A stretch of 64,000 nucleotides of DNA from positions 40,621 through 104,620 of the forward strand of contig DBZZ01000076.1 of the NCBI GenBank assembly GCA_002311315.1, written 5' to 3'. The translations under genes were made by a program, and so were the position numbers. The notes under the pieces are model-generated. The model was not told the origin of the DNA. It worked only from the letters and a program-made list of their open reading frames with translations, and did no database searches. How positions within the stretch are numbered: position 1 is the first letter of the stretch; each line of letters opens with the position of its first letter. Shown here piece by piece: positions 1 to 10,390 of the stretch. Source of the DNA: Methylococcaceae bacterium UBA1147 (GTDB lineage Bacteria > Pseudomonadota > Gammaproteobacteria > Methylococcales > UBA1147).

Positions 1-440
1 GCAATGCCGAGGATTCGAAGACTAGTCCCGCAACGTAGGCCATTCCAAGGCACAAACAAATTAGAGGGTTCGACCACAAAGGCTCGCCGGGTATGAACAT
101 GTCCCGGCGGCCTTGGGTATCGCAGCAGCCTGTTCCACGTCAGCAGTATCCCTCTCCAGCCGATCATTGCCCCGAACAACAGCGTCCGGACACCCCCCTC
201 TAGACAACACTTTGGGGAAGAGGCCGAACAGGCACAGGATCAAGTGGTAAAAAAGCTGCCGAAACTCCTTCTTGTCCGCCAGCAAATGAACGCAGGAAAA
301 AGCCGTAGAGGCAGCGAAACCCAACCTGCTATCCAGCCCCCATCAAGTAGCCTCAGACTACTGCCCGATGCCGAAACCGGAGTAATCGAACTTCTACCCG
401 GTAGATTTTGGAAATGACCGGATCTCTGCGTCCACCAATC
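1..440. other. Left edge, no gene supported
   Basis: I see no convincing gene here. The plus-strand frame is open from about 97 to 417 and ends just before the convergent ssb stop. It has no early ATG and no recognisable motif. A minus-strand frame of 87 codons (61-324) has no family resemblance either. The stretch may hold the 3' end or a decayed remnant of a gene whose body lies outside the window. Confidence 0.4.
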
Positions 441-938
441 CTAGAACGGTATATCATCATCAAAGTCTTCATCTGCGCCCATGGACCCGCCCGAGCCAGC
501 AGCCGGTTGCTCAGCGCCGCCGGACGCTGGTGCCTGCCGCGATGGGACTCCGGAATCGCTTCCAGGTCCTTCCTTACCCATGCCGGTCGTTCCTCCTCCA
601 CGGCTATCCAGCATCTGCATTTCATTGGCAATAATTTCCGTGGTATACCGATCCTGTCCATCCTGCCCCTGCCATTTACGGGTCCGCAGGCTGCCTTCAA
701 CGTAGACCTTGCTGCCTTTTTTAAGAAATTCCCCGACGATTTCCGCAAGTCTCCGGTAGAAAACCACGCGGTGCCACTCGGTCTGCTCGCGGGGATCACC
801 GGTCTGCTTGTCCTTCCAGGTTTCCGAAGTGGCAATACTGACATTTGCCACGGCCCCGCCATTGGGCATGTAGCGGACTTCGGGGTCCATACCCAGGTTA
901 CCGACCAGAATCACTTTGTTAACGCCTTTGCTAGCCAT
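441..938 (-). CDS. ssb: Single-stranded DNA-binding protein SSB
   Basis: SSB binds exposed single-stranded DNA as a tetramer during replication, recombination and repair, and recruits partner enzymes through its C-terminal tip. The 165-residue product has the expected OB fold over residues 1-110, opening with [17 protein letters not shown] flexible Gly/Pro/Ser-rich linker follows, and the protein ends in the acidic tip DDDIPF, which is the partner-binding peptide. Length and ending are normal for a gammaproteobacterial SSB. A GGGAG ribosome site lies eight bases before the ATG. An MFS transporter gene lies 79 bp upstream on the same strand and uvrA is divergent beyond it, an order seen in Pseudomonas and relatives. 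Confidence 0.97.
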   Translation of the reverse strand: MASKGVNKVILVGNLGMDPEVRYMPNGGAVANVSIATSETWKDKQTGDPREQTEWHRVVFYRRLAEIVGEFLKKGSKVYVEGSLRTRKWQGQDGQDRYTTEIIANEMQMLDSRGGGTTGMGKEGPGSDSGVPSRQAPASGGAEQPAAGSGGSMGADEDFDDDIPF

Positions 939-1017
939 GATTTACTCCCTATTGATCTTTGAAATCTTCGTCACATCTTAAATCAGTGGACGCTCTTCCC
1001 CCGGCAATGGTCTCGGG

Positions 1018-2397
1018 CTACTGCGGAACCAGTCGATGTAGGGTACCGTAATCCAGCGAGTCCTTGTCTACCTTGAGATACGCAACACCGTCATCCGCAA
1101 CGATCACCGCCTCGACTACGCCGGCAATACTCGAAATCTGCTTGAACATGGTTTTGGCCTGACTTTCATCCAGCTTGCCAACATTCAGCAACAAGCTGCT
1201 CAAATGTCTGGGCGCCCGCATACCCGATGCCGTTGCCAGCCAGATGATGGCAACAGCACTCGCCGCTACAAACACGGATTCAACACCAAACTCGCCGTAC
1301 AGCCACCCGCCGCCGACACCGCCCAGGAATGCACCGAAAAATTGGGAAGTCGAATAAACCCCCATGGCCGTCCCCTTGATGCCTGCGGGTGCAATCTTGG
1401 AAACCAGCGAAGGCAACGTAGCCTCCAGCAGGTTGAACCCACAGAAAAACACGAATAGAAAAACCGAAATCCAAAAAACGCTGCCCTGAACAAAAAACAG
1501 TCCCATATGCGCTAGAGCAACCACCAAGATCGCTGCCAGGAAAACAGGTCTGATCTGGTGTTTCTTCTCGGCAATGATGATGAACGGGATTACCGCAGCC
1601 ATCGAAAGTACCAGAACAGGCAGGTAAACCAGCCAGTGATCCATCACGGAAAGGCCAGCATCACGCAGCACCAGCGGAAAAACCAGGAAACTCGCCGTCA
1701 GTATCATGTGAAGCATCAGGATACCGAAATCCAACCGCAGTAAATCCCGGTTGCGGAGAACGTTGCCAAACTCCCCGGGAAGGGACTGTGAGTCGCGATG
1801 AAATCGGGCTTCGGTTGGGTTTGGCACCAGAAACAGCAGAACCATGATCGCGCCCAGCGCCATCAAGGCCGTAAACCAGAACAGGCCATGGAGCCCGAGT
1901 GCACCGGCGATAATCGGGCCAAGCACTACCGCAACGGCAAAGGAAACTCCGATGCTCATTCCGATCACCGCCATTGCCTTGGTCCTTTGCACTTCGCGAG
2001 TCAGGTCAGAAGCCAGTGCCATGACTGCTGCCGCGATGGCCCCCCCACCCTGAAGGGCACGTCCTGCAATCACGCCCCAAATAGTGTCTGACGTAGCAGC
2101 AACAACGCTCCCGGCAGCAAAAATCACCAGGCCGATCGCGATGATGCGTTTGCGGCCAAAACGATCGGACAACATTCCAAAAGGAATCTGCAAGAAGGCC
2201 TGGGTCAAGCCGTAGGCACTCATCGCTAGTCCTATCAGGAAAGGCGTCGAGCCCTTGAGGTCTTCCGCCAGAATGGCTAACACCGGCAGAATCATGAAAA
2301 GTCCGAACATTCGCATACCGAATATTCCAGCCAGTGAAAAGACCGCTCGCCGCTCGATTTGATTCATTGGACTGGTAATATCGATGTTCCGATCCAA
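1018..2397 (-). CDS. MFS transporter, YajR-like
   Basis: This is a 459-residue major facilitator superfamily inner-membrane transporter with about twelve hydrophobic segments. The MFS signature between TM2 and TM3 is visible ([13 protein letters not shown], residues 74-86). The last 50 residues form a soluble ferredoxin-like tail (around [20 protein letters not shown]), which matches the C-terminal domain of YajR-type drug/proton antiporters. The substrate is not known. The start is a TTG rather than an ATG: GGAGG sits about seven bases upstream of it, whereas the first internal ATG (codon 11) has no such site. The gene lies between ssb and divergent uvrA, as in Pseudomonas. Confidence 0.88.
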   Translation of the reverse strand: MDRNIDITSPMNQIERRAVFSLAGIFGMRMFGLFMILPVLAILAEDLKGSTPFLIGLAMSAYGLTQAFLQIPFGMLSDRFGRKRIIAIGLVIFAAGSVVAATSDTIWGVIAGRALQGGGAIAAAVMALASDLTREVQRTKAMAVIGMSIGVSFAVAVVLGPIIAGALGLHGLFWFTALMALGAIMVLLFLVPNPTEARFHRDSQSLPGEFGNVLRNRDLLRLDFGILMLHMILTASFLVFPLVLRDAGLSVMDHWLVYLPVLVLSMAAVIPFIIIAEKKHQIRPVFLAAILVVALAHMGLFFVQGSVFWISVFLFVFFCGFNLLEATLPSLVSKIAPAGIKGTAMGVYSTSQFFGAFLGGVGGGWLYGEFGVESVFVAASAVAIIWLATASGMRAPRHLSSLLLNVGKLDESQAKTMFKQISSIAGVVEAVIVADDGVAYLKVDKDSLDYGTLHRLVPQ

Positions 2398-2410
2398 TTG
2401 ACTTCCTCCT

Positions 2411-2440
2411 TTGCCTCAATAACTAAAAACGACTTATAGT
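2411..2440 (+). promoter_or_regulatory. Possible uvrA promoter
   Basis: TTGCCT (2411-2416) and TATAGT (2435-2440) lie 18 bp apart in the 72-bp gap between the divergent MFS gene and uvrA. The -10 box has five of six consensus bases. I looked for a LexA box (CTGT-N8-ACAG) and found only the right half, so SOS control is not shown. Confidence 0.35.
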
Positions 2441-2469
2441 AACAGGTTCTTTTCCGACTCGGAACGAAC

Positions 2470-5310
2470 ATGAATACAATCCGCATCAGGGGCGCCCGGA
2501 CCCATAATCTCAAGAACATCGACCTGGATATCCCGCGAGACCAGCTCATCGTGATCACTGGCCTTTCAGGGTCTGGAAAATCCTCCCTCGCGTTTGACAC
2601 CATCTACGCCGAAGGTCAGAGACGCTATGTGGAGTCGCTGTCGACCTACGCCCGGCAATTCCTTTCAATCATGGAAAAACCCGATGTGGATCACATCGAG
2701 GGACTTTCCCCCGCGATTTCCATCGAGCAGAAATCGACGTCTCACAACCCCCGGTCGACGGTGGGCACCATCACGGAAATCTATGACTACCTGCGCTTGC
2801 TGTTCGCCCGTGCAGGCATTCCTCGATGCCCAGAGCACCACACATCCCTGGAAGCTCAGACGGTGAGTCAAATGGTCGATCAGATCATGGCTCTCAAACC
2901 GGGCAGTCGCTGGATGCTGCTCGCCCCCGTCATCAACGACCGGAAAGGCGAACATATCCAGGTTCTAAATGAACTGCTTAACCAGGGATTTATTCGCGCC
3001 CGGATCAATGGCGAGGTATACGAACTCGATGACCCACCGGATCTGGACCTGCGGAAAAAACATACCATCGAAGCCATCGTGGACCGCTTCAGGATCCGGG
3101 AAGACATTGGTATACGTCTTTCGGAATCACTTGAAACATCATTGGGCTTGGCGGGCGGAATCGCCCTGGCAGTAGCGATGGATGACCCGGAACATGTCAT
3201 TACTTTTTCCGAGAAGTATGCCTGTCCGCAATGCGGTTACAGCCTCACCGAACTGGAGCCCCGGATCTTTTCATTCAACAATCCCAAGGGAGCCTGCTCC
3301 GACTGCGACGGGCTCGGCGTCATCGAGTTTTTTGATCCCAACATGGTGGTGCATGATCGCAACCTGAGTCTGGCTGGTGGAGCTGTACGCGGCTGGGACC
3401 GTCGCAACGGCTACTATTATCAACTCATCTGCTCGCTTGCCGAACACTACGATTTCGACCCGGAAGAACCCTTCTACAGCCTTGCAGAATCAATCCAGAA
3501 CGTCGTGCTGTACGGCAGTAAACGCGAGGCCATCACGTTCAAGACGCTAACCAGCCGCGGCACCGTCAGGAAACGGCGCCATACCTTCGAGGGAATCCTT
3601 CCAAACATGGAACGCCGTTTTCGGGAAACGGACTCCTCGATGGTCCGCGAAGAACTGGCCAAATACCTGTCCGGCAAGTCCTGCCCAGAATGCCAGGGAG
3701 CCCGCCTCAATGTTGCAGCGCGCAACGTCTTTATCGCCGAATACGCACTGCATGAACTCACCAGACTCTCCAACCGGCGGTTGCTGGATTTTTTCACACA
3801 TGTCGACCTGCCCGGAAAACGCGGCCAGGTCGCGGTCAAGATCGTTCACGAAATCGCGACCCGGCTGGAGTTTCTAGTGAACGTCGGCCTCGATTACCTG
3901 ACCCTTGACCGCAGTGCCGACAGTCTGTCCGGCGGTGAAGCACAGCGGATTCGGCTGGCAAGCCAGATCGGGGCAGGCCTGGTGGGCGTTATGTACGTGC
4001 TTGACGAGCCGTCCATAGGATTACACCAGCGGGATAACCAGCGCTTACTCAAAACCTTGTTGAAATTACGCGATCTAGGGAACACCGTCATCGTGGTGGA
4101 ACACGATGAAGACTCGATCAGAACCGCGCAGCACGTGATCGATATCGGCCCAGGTGCTGGGGTCCACGGAGGCCGGGTGGTCGCACAGGGAACTCCGGCT
4201 GAAATTATCGCTCATGCCGACTCGCTGACTGGAAAGTACCTTTCCGGTCGACTGCAGATCAGCATACCAAAAGAACGTCTAGCGCCAAAACCGGACCGGC
4301 AACTAAGACTGCGAAAAGCCTCCGGCAACAACCTGAAAGACCTCGATGTGTCCTTTCCGGTTGGACTTTTCACCTGTATCACCGGTGTCTCTGGATCCGG
4401 AAAATCAACGCTGGTGAACGATACTCTTTACCGCTATGTCGCGCGCGAACTGAACAAAGCCAGTGTCCAGCCGGCGCAGTGTGCATCGGTCGAGGGCCTT
4501 GAGCTGATCGACAAGGTCGTTGACATCAACCAGAGCCCGATTGGCCGCACACCCCGGTCCAACCCGGCCACCTATACCGGCCTGTTCACCCCGATCCGGG
4601 AACTGTTTGCAGCAACCCCTGAGGCCCGCTCACGCGGCTATACCCCGGGACGTTTCAGTTTCAACGTCAAGGGTGGTCGCTGTGAAGCCTGCAAGGGCGA
4701 CGGGTTGATCAAGGTGGAAATGCATTTCCTGCCGGATATCTTTGTCAACTGTGACATCTGCAACAGCCAGCGTTATAACCGAGAAACACTGGAAATCCGT
4801 TACAAGGGCAAGGATATCCATGAAGTACTGCAAATGACGGTGGAGGAGGCCCACGAGTTTTTCAGCGCAATTCCGGTGCTAGCCCGGAAACTTCAGACAC
4901 TGATAGACGTAGGCCTTGGCTACATTTCTCTCGGTCAAAACGCGGTAACCCTTTCCGGGGGTGAAGCACAACGGGTAAAACTCGGTCGCGAACTGTCCCG
5001 GCGTGACACTGGAGATACGCTTTACATTCTTGATGAACCGACCACCGGTTTGCATTTCCACGATATCCAGCAATTACTTCATGTGTTACACCGATTCCGG
5101 AACCACGGCAACACGGTTCTGGTGATTGAGCATAACCTGGATGTCATCAAGACAGCCGACTGGATCATTGACCTCGGACCGGAAGGTGGCGAAAGGGGGG
5201 GGCAGATCGTTGCTCAGGGCCCTCCCGAAGCCATTGTCGACAATCCGGCTTCACACACCGGACGTTTCCTGAAACCATTGATCAGCCATACCCTGGCGGT
5301 TGGAGAATAA
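2470..5310 (+). CDS. uvrA: Excinuclease ABC subunit A (UvrA)
   Basis: UvrA is the damage-recognition ATPase of nucleotide excision repair; it loads UvrB at bulky lesions. The 946-residue protein has the full-length double-ABC layout. The first Walker A is GLSGSGKSS (residues 31-39). The first zinc finger has paired cysteines at CPQCG and CSDCDG, and the first ABC signature is [11 protein letters not shown]. The second half has GVSGSGKST, a second zinc module (CEACKGDG and CDICN) and [11 protein letters not shown]. No key residue is missing. The start ATG follows a short GGAAC ribosome site. The gene stands alone, divergent from the MFS transporter. Confidence 0.98.
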   Translation: MNTIRIRGARTHNLKNIDLDIPRDQLIVITGLSGSGKSSLAFDTIYAEGQRRYVESLSTYARQFLSIMEKPDVDHIEGLSPAISIEQKSTSHNPRSTVGTITEIYDYLRLLFARAGIPRCPEHHTSLEAQTVSQMVDQIMALKPGSRWMLLAPVINDRKGEHIQVLNELLNQGFIRARINGEVYELDDPPDLDLRKKHTIEAIVDRFRIREDIGIRLSESLETSLGLAGGIALAVAMDDPEHVITFSEKYACPQCGYSLTELEPRIFSFNNPKGACSDCDGLGVIEFFDPNMVVHDRNLSLAGGAVRGWDRRNGYYYQLICSLAEHYDFDPEEPFYSLAESIQNVVLYGSKREAITFKTLTSRGTVRKRRHTFEGILPNMERRFRETDSSMVREELAKYLSGKSCPECQGARLNVAARNVFIAEYALHELTRLSNRRLLDFFTHVDLPGKRGQVAVKIVHEIATRLEFLVNVGLDYLTLDRSADSLSGGEAQRIRLASQIGAGLVGVMYVLDEPSIGLHQRDNQRLLKTLLKLRDLGNTVIVVEHDEDSIRTAQHVIDIGPGAGVHGGRVVAQGTPAEIIAHADSLTGKYLSGRLQISIPKERLAPKPDRQLRLRKASGNNLKDLDVSFPVGLFTCITGVSGSGKSTLVNDTLYRYVARELNKASVQPAQCASVEGLELIDKVVDINQSPIGRTPRSNPATYTGLFTPIRELFAATPEARSRGYTPGRFSFNVKGGRCEACKGDGLIKVEMHFLPDIFVNCDICNSQRYNRETLEIRYKGKDIHEVLQMTVEEAHEFFSAIPVLARKLQTLIDVGLGYISLGQNAVTLSGGEAQRVKLGRELSRRDTGDTLYILDEPTTGLHFHDIQQLLHVLHRFRNHGNTVLVIEHNLDVIKTADWIIDLGPEGGERGGQIVAQGPPEAIVDNPASHTGRFLKPLISHTLAVGE

Positions 5311-5546
5311 CCCTTCCTGCTGTACAGCCCGGGCTGGGCCGGCAAGCCGAACCGGAGCAACAGACTGCACAATTTAACAACCGTCACGCTCGGCCTGGCC
5401 GTTACCTTCAATCCCATACGTCCGGTCAAAGCCGCTCCGGTCATTACAAAACATTTGGCAAGGAGAAGATCCACGGGCGATGAACCGTACCGCCGTTAAC
5501 CTGCTCCAATGAGTGTTCGCATTCTTAACGAACTGAGATCAGAACC

Positions 5547-7283
5547 TTGAATGATTCAAGTTCACAGGATGACCTGTACAACAGCCTGAAAATCGGTTTA
5601 TCCGAAACCGAATTCGCACCGGTCATGCAGGCACTGGAAATTCCCTGCCGGCGGGAATTCGTTAACATGCCTCATCCGCAAGGCGTTGCCGTGGCATTAA
5701 TCCTCAAGGTGCTGCGCGTGGATGCCACCACACTGACAGCTGCCATTCTCAGTGACCCCCTCAGGGACAATCTCGATCAGCAACAAATCGAAGAAGGGTT
5801 CGGGCCAGAGGTATGGAATCTAGTCCGGAATGTCCGGTGGCTCAACGCGTTCAACGTCTATTCCCCGGAACTCATAGCCGATCCGAATCAGGCCGAAATC
5901 CTGCGCCGGATGTTGCTGGCAATGGTCGACGATGTACGGGCTGTCATCATCAAGCTCGGGTACCGGATAGACCGTCTCAGGAATCTCGCTAGAGCGGAAT
6001 ACGAAATCCGTCGGTACATCGCCAGGGAAACCCTGGATATATACTCAAGACTCGCTAACCGGCTGGGAATCGGTCAGTTCAAATGGGAAATGGAAGACCT
6101 ATCGTTTCGTTACCTGCATCCCCAGGTTTACAAGAAAATCGCAACTTCACTCACGGAAAACCGCGCCTGCATGGAAAGACACCTGCAGAACTTCGTAGAA
6201 ATCGTGAAACAGCGCCTGTACGAAGAGAACGTCAAAGCGGAAATCTTCGGACGCCCGAAGCACATCTACAGTATCTGGAAAAAGATGCAACGCAAACAGG
6301 TCGACTTCAAAGACATCTACGATCTACAGGCTATTCGCATCATCGTAGACAAGATCGCGACCTGCTACAGTACCCTTGGTGTTGTCCATGGCATCTGGCA
6401 GTACCTACCACAGGAATTCGACGATTACATCACGAATCCCAAGACCAACGGCTACCAGTCGCTTCACACGGTCGTGTTTGGACCTGAAAACGTGATGATC
6501 AAAGTCCAGATCCGGACCCAGGAGATGGACCAGTTCGCCGAATTTGGTATCGCAGCACACTGGCGCTACAAGGAAGGTGGAAAATACAATCAGTCCGTGG
6601 AAAGGAGCCTCGCGAACCTGAGACGACTCCTGGACGACAAGGACGACGATCGACTCCTTGACGATTTCAGAACCGACCTGTATACCGACAGGATCTTTGT
6701 CCTGACCCCGAATGGCGAAATCAAGGAACTCCGCAGGGGAGCCACTCCTCTCGATTTTGCCTACTCGATCCATACCGAGATTGGTCATCGCTGTCGCGGA
6801 GCCAAGGTTAATCAACGGATTGTCCCGCTGACCTATTCCCTGCAATCCGGCGAGCAAGTAGAAATACTCACGGCACGAAATGGAACACCCAGTCGAAACT
6901 GGCTCGAATCCCACCTGGGCTACCTTCGAACACCAAACGCCCGAAGCAAAGGCAGGCACTGGTTCCGCAAGCAGGACCACGACCGCAACCTGCGGGACGG
7001 AAAGGTCATCCTGGGAAAGCAGCTCCAGCTCAGTAAGATCACTCGGGTCAACGAAACCAGCCTTGCCAGACATTTCCGTCTGCCGCGATTCGAAGATCTG
7101 CTGATTGGCCTGGGACGCGCCGACATCGGTCCCGAGCAATTGAAAAACGCTCTCGGCGTTCAGAAAAAAACGGACGATGTCCTGGAAACCGTTGCGGGCA
7201 GACGAGGCTCCCTGCCCGCGGCCAGTGGTGACATCACGGTTCAGGGTGTGAATAACCTGCTTACGGCTTTCGCCCAGTGTTGA
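5547..7283 (+). CDS. relA: RelA-type (p)ppGpp synthetase, truncated by TGA
   Basis: RelA makes (p)ppGpp from ATP and GTP/GDP during the stringent response, normally on stalled ribosomes. Visible parts are a degenerate hydrolase domain (about residues 30-190) that lacks the HD pair, a synthetase domain (about 240-350) and a TGS domain (about 395-455). The synthetase carries E290-F-D-D, the EXDD signature of monofunctional RelA as opposed to bifunctional Rel/SpoT. Normal RelA is about 740 residues; this frame stops at 578. It ends at a TGT-TGA pair exactly where the family has the Cys-Cys-Lys-Pro-Val-Pro-Gly-Asp motif of the zinc-finger domain, and the next codons still read KPVPGD. The start is a TTG without a clear ribosome site, so the N-terminus is uncertain. 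The product may be an unregulated synthetase or a decaying gene. Confidence 0.88.
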   Translation: MNDSSSQDDLYNSLKIGLSETEFAPVMQALEIPCRREFVNMPHPQGVAVALILKVLRVDATTLTAAILSDPLRDNLDQQQIEEGFGPEVWNLVRNVRWLNAFNVYSPELIADPNQAEILRRMLLAMVDDVRAVIIKLGYRIDRLRNLARAEYEIRRYIARETLDIYSRLANRLGIGQFKWEMEDLSFRYLHPQVYKKIATSLTENRACMERHLQNFVEIVKQRLYEENVKAEIFGRPKHIYSIWKKMQRKQVDFKDIYDLQAIRIIVDKIATCYSTLGVVHGIWQYLPQEFDDYITNPKTNGYQSLHTVVFGPENVMIKVQIRTQEMDQFAEFGIAAHWRYKEGGKYNQSVERSLANLRRLLDDKDDDRLLDDFRTDLYTDRIFVLTPNGEIKELRRGATPLDFAYSIHTEIGHRCRGAKVNQRIVPLTYSLQSGEQVEILTARNGTPSRNWLESHLGYLRTPNARSKGRHWFRKQDHDRNLRDGKVILGKQLQLSKITRVNETSLARHFRLPRFEDLLIGLGRADIGPEQLKNALGVQKKTDDVLETVAGRRGSLPAASGDITVQGVNNLLTAFAQC

Positions 7284-7669
7284 AAACCGGTCCCGGGCGA
7301 TCGCATTACCGGTTTCATCAGTATCCGTAAAGGCCTAGTGATTCACCGACAGGACTGCAGGAATAGGTTGCCCTGGACCCGGAAAAACAGGACAGACAGA
7401 TCCAGGTTGACTGGGGTGAGACACCTCAACCGCGATCAGTCGACCTTTCGATTTGCGCGATTGACCGGAGCGGATTGCTCAGGGACATCACACGGATTCT
7501 GGCCGACGATCACATCAATATCCAGCAGATGGGAACGCGCAAGAATCTTCGCGACAACACCATAATAGTCACCCTCACAGCAGAAATCTGCAATATCGAT
7601 CAATTGAGTCAAACCATCGGCAGGATCAGGCAATTACCCAACATACTGGAGACATTTCGGGACGGCTGA
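7284..7669 (+). pseudogene. Detached RelA C-terminus (zinc-finger/ACT remnant)
   Basis: This is the rest of relA after its TGA. From 7284 the original frame still encodes RelA-like sequence (KPVPGDRITGFIS, then VIHRQDCRN) up to about 7370. There the homology moves to another frame, as if one G had been lost from a TTGGCC. The new frame reads LDPEKQDRQIQVDWG and then a good ACT domain (SGLLRDITRILADDHINIQQM) ending at 7669. A TTG at 7475 could start a free 64-residue ACT peptide, but no ribosome site supports it. Two independent lesions about 90 bp apart argue against a single sequencing slip and against simple read-through. Confidence 0.75.
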
Positions 7670-7730
7670 CCCGCCCTTGATGTTTCAGCGCGCCGTCGCT
7701 GAGGATTTCAAAGGATTCTTCTCTGCTGCG

Positions 7731-8831
7731 CTAGCGTCGGTCAAGCGATTCCGGCGAAGGGATGGAGGCAAACTGGGCATCGTCGGGCTCCACATTCGGA
7801 CTTCCTTCGGCGATCTTTTTCCGGTCCCATTCCCGAACCACAACCTCGATTTCTTCTTCCAGGCTGTTCCGCTGTTTCTCGAGCACCAGAAGCTCGATTT
7901 CTCGACGCAACATCTCGTCGGATTCCTTGGTCACTCGCAAACGCATCTGGCGTTCCCGTCGTTTTGCATCCAGCTCCATCTTTCTAAGCAACTGTTCATG
8001 TTCGATGCGTTCGTTATGGCGATGTTCCTCGCTTGCCTGTCGAATCGCCTGACGTTTTTCCTGCTCTTTGAGTTCTGCAAGCACATTCTCTGTCACTTCG
8101 CGTTCCTTTGCCTTGCGCACCGATTCGTTCCGTCTCACCTGGTCAAGAATGGCTTTCTGGTGATCCAGGGCCGCACGTTCGGTGTTCTCAGCATGTCGGA
8201 ACCTCTCCTGGTCCTGTTTGCTTTCGAATTCGTGATTACGCCGCAACAGTTGAAGGTATGCAGTCTGTTGGTCGAAATGACCGCTCATGGACTGTATGCG
8301 TTCTTCGGAAAGCTCCTCGAACAATGGCTCCAGCCTGCATTGTGCCCGACACTGGATGTTTTGCGCCGCAAGGGTCTCGTTGACAACGGTTTCAATTGAC
8401 CGCTCGATGTTTTCCAGACCCAGGTCAACCCAGTCACCCTGTTCAGCCTGGAGCAACTCACGCTCAATTACATCCCTGAGAAGGGACTCTAGCGTTGACT
8501 TGATATGCCCCGAAAGATCTGGAAGAGCCTCCAGGTTCTGTTCAACATAACGCAGGGTAGCCTGAAACCGTATTTCGAGACTCGAGACCATCCGGCAAAG
8601 CCCGGACAGAAACCTCACCTCGGTTTCAATCCGCCACTCGCTAACCGGCAGATTTAAGATTTTGTGGAAAAATCTTTTGTTGTATTTCTTGGGTTTTCTG
8701 AAAACTCTGATAAAGGGGCCAAATCGGGAAACAACGATCCAGCGTTCGCCCTCGAATCCGGGATCCCATTCAAAACTTTCTTCCACCTCTACAATCGGCA
8801 GGGAAACGACTCGATTATCGTTTTCGTTCAT
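7731..8831 (-). CDS. Coiled-coil protein with possible SPFH-like domain
   Basis: I do not recognise this 366-residue protein by name. Residues about 1-190 look globular, with alternating strands and amphipathic helices. The order (a strand-rich start, then a helix ending near LLRDVIERELL and a segment NETLAAQNIQCRAQCRLEPL) recalls SPFH/band-7 domains. That resemblance is an inference only. Residues about 200-340 are a long, highly charged Glu/Arg/Lys-rich segment expected to form a coiled coil. There is no signal peptide or membrane span. The gene overlaps the end of the upstream membrane-protein gene by 17 bp and has no clear ribosome site of its own, so coupled translation and a shared complex at the membrane are likely. 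Confidence 0.7.
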   Translation of the reverse strand: MNENDNRVVSLPIVEVEESFEWDPGFEGERWIVVSRFGPFIRVFRKPKKYNKRFFHKILNLPVSEWRIETEVRFLSGLCRMVSSLEIRFQATLRYVEQNLEALPDLSGHIKSTLESLLRDVIERELLQAEQGDWVDLGLENIERSIETVVNETLAAQNIQCRAQCRLEPLFEELSEERIQSMSGHFDQQTAYLQLLRRNHEFESKQDQERFRHAENTERAALDHQKAILDQVRRNESVRKAKEREVTENVLAELKEQEKRQAIRQASEEHRHNERIEHEQLLRKMELDAKRRERQMRLRVTKESDEMLRREIELLVLEKQRNSLEEEIEVVVREWDRKKIAEGSPNVEPDDAQFASIPSPESLDRR

Positions 8832-10143
8832 TGTACAAACGCTTAACCGTATCCCTCAGGCTCCGTAGCTGCTCTTCGCCAGCTTGTATCTTACCAACCG
8901 CAGCGGTCGTAGGTTGATCTTGAGTCTGCAAGCGGGACTGTACCGGCAACGGTTTGTTGTTCTGCAGCCGAGAGGCAATCACGGGATAAAGGTTGGGAGC
9001 GAATTCCACCGTACGCTCATCCACCTTTCGCAAATAACCACGGCTCAGAAGATAGGCCGCACCAAATGAACGGTTCCAGTCAGAATACTTGCGTGCCCGC
9101 TCCAGTTCGGTTTTTTCGATGACCAGTTCCAGTTCATCGTTATGATTGACTCGAAGATCATTGAACTCCCTGAGACACAGGTAGGCAAGTTCCTGTTCTT
9201 CTTCACTAAGCGGACCGGGGGCAGTGAATTCAAGCCGATATGACAACAAGATGGTAAACAGATCAACTATTACCGCACAGGCAAAGGCGAACCAGGAAAA
9301 AGCCATCCACATCGCAAAGGACGGCTTGAAGTCCTGGGTGAACTGGGCATAAGGTAGCAGCAGGGGCGCAGTAGGAAAGGTCTGTCCCGAGCCACTCATC
9401 ATGTTCTCGAACGCGCTCTGAACACCGCTGTAGCCAACCACCATAGCCTGATACTCTTCCCAGGGAACCTGGGATTTCTCTCCCAACCGGTTGATCTGAC
9501 TTCTGAAATCTGCAACCTTGCGTGCCAGTAACTTGAATTTCTCGTTGATTAGATCAATTTTGGCCAGCTCATCTTGATGAAGTCGGTGATATTGCCTCCA
9601 GAATCGTCCACGTCCAACCCGGCCACGGTAAGCCGAATTCATGTCTGGATGAGTTCCGAGAAATGCAAGGTTCGCCTCGTGAGCCGCCTTGCTAGCAACC
9701 CCCTGTTGTTCATTGATCAAACCGGCCGTGGCACCCAGAACCGTACCCAGGTATTCGTTGATCGACTGTTTCACCCCCAACAGCCGCCGCAATTCGATCG
9801 TTTCTTTCTCGGAAATTTCGTAGAACTTGAAGTAGGAAAACGACACCGAAACCGATACCGCGATGAGTAGGGAAAGTGTCACCAGCATGTAGCGAGACGG
9901 GTTCGCCCGCCAGTGCATGCTGGCGATCTCCAGTGAACAGATAACGATGATGGACTGAACCGCAACCGTAATGATCAGGGCGATCCAGGGAGTGATAAAA
10001 AAGGACATGCCATAGAACGTGGTATACCCTGATGCCACTCCCAGCATCAGAACAATCGGAATCGACAGGATGCGCAGCAGAGCAACGAAAGTGGCTTGAA
10101 CCCGGTTAATAATCTGTGCAGGTGCCCACGTGGACGAACTCAT
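8815..10143 (-). CDS. Four-helix membrane protein of unknown function
   Basis: This 442-residue protein has no family I can name. Three hydrophobic segments lie near the N-terminus (about residues 21-45, 50-72 and 85-107). A long soluble loop of about 165 residues follows, rich in helix formers, and then a fourth span (about 275-300). The remaining 140 residues form a soluble tail with a charged helix (ELELVIEKTELERARKYSDW) and a winged-helix-like stretch around AAYLLSRGYLRKV. It ends in a basic coiled coil. The downstream coiled-coil gene overlaps it by 17 bp. The layout suggests a membrane anchor for that partner. A DUF2914 gene lies 247 bp upstream on the same strand. Confidence 0.7.
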   Translation of the reverse strand: MSSSTWAPAQIINRVQATFVALLRILSIPIVLMLGVASGYTTFYGMSFFITPWIALIITVAVQSIIVICSLEIASMHWRANPSRYMLVTLSLLIAVSVSVSFSYFKFYEISEKETIELRRLLGVKQSINEYLGTVLGATAGLINEQQGVASKAAHEANLAFLGTHPDMNSAYRGRVGRGRFWRQYHRLHQDELAKIDLINEKFKLLARKVADFRSQINRLGEKSQVPWEEYQAMVVGYSGVQSAFENMMSGSGQTFPTAPLLLPYAQFTQDFKPSFAMWMAFSWFAFACAVIVDLFTILLSYRLEFTAPGPLSEEEQELAYLCLREFNDLRVNHNDELELVIEKTELERARKYSDWNRSFGAAYLLSRGYLRKVDERTVEFAPNLYPVIASRLQNNKPLPVQSRLQTQDQPTTAAVGKIQAGEEQLRSLRDTVKRLYNERKR

Positions 10144-10390
10144 CTCTAGGTACTCACCAGTTTACGACCCAACCCAGGTCTTTGTAACCGCTATTTTTGT
10201 ACAATCGTAGATTTTGAGTTTTGCACCATTTAGCCAAGCAGTGCTGGCATGTGAACCGTGCCGATTCGAAGTCTATTGCATGAATGATGAAATTGCAACG
10301 CCCACCCGAGGCACCTTTTTTTGAAGCGGGGCCTGGCAAACTGCATCAGCAACCGAACCCAAAACGACGCGCTGACACACTCAACCGACA

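Noticed and set aside
61..324. Minus-strand open frame of 87 codons at the left edge
   Set aside because: No family resemblance, no ribosome site, and composition unlike the neighbouring genes.
2431..2450. LexA box upstream of uvrA
   Set aside because: Only the right half (ACAG) is present; the left half does not match CTGT.
10154..10339. 61-codon minus-strand frame between the DUF2914 and membrane genes
   Set aside because: Contains a C-x2-C pair but no ribosome site or family; it more likely reflects the leader of the membrane-protein gene.
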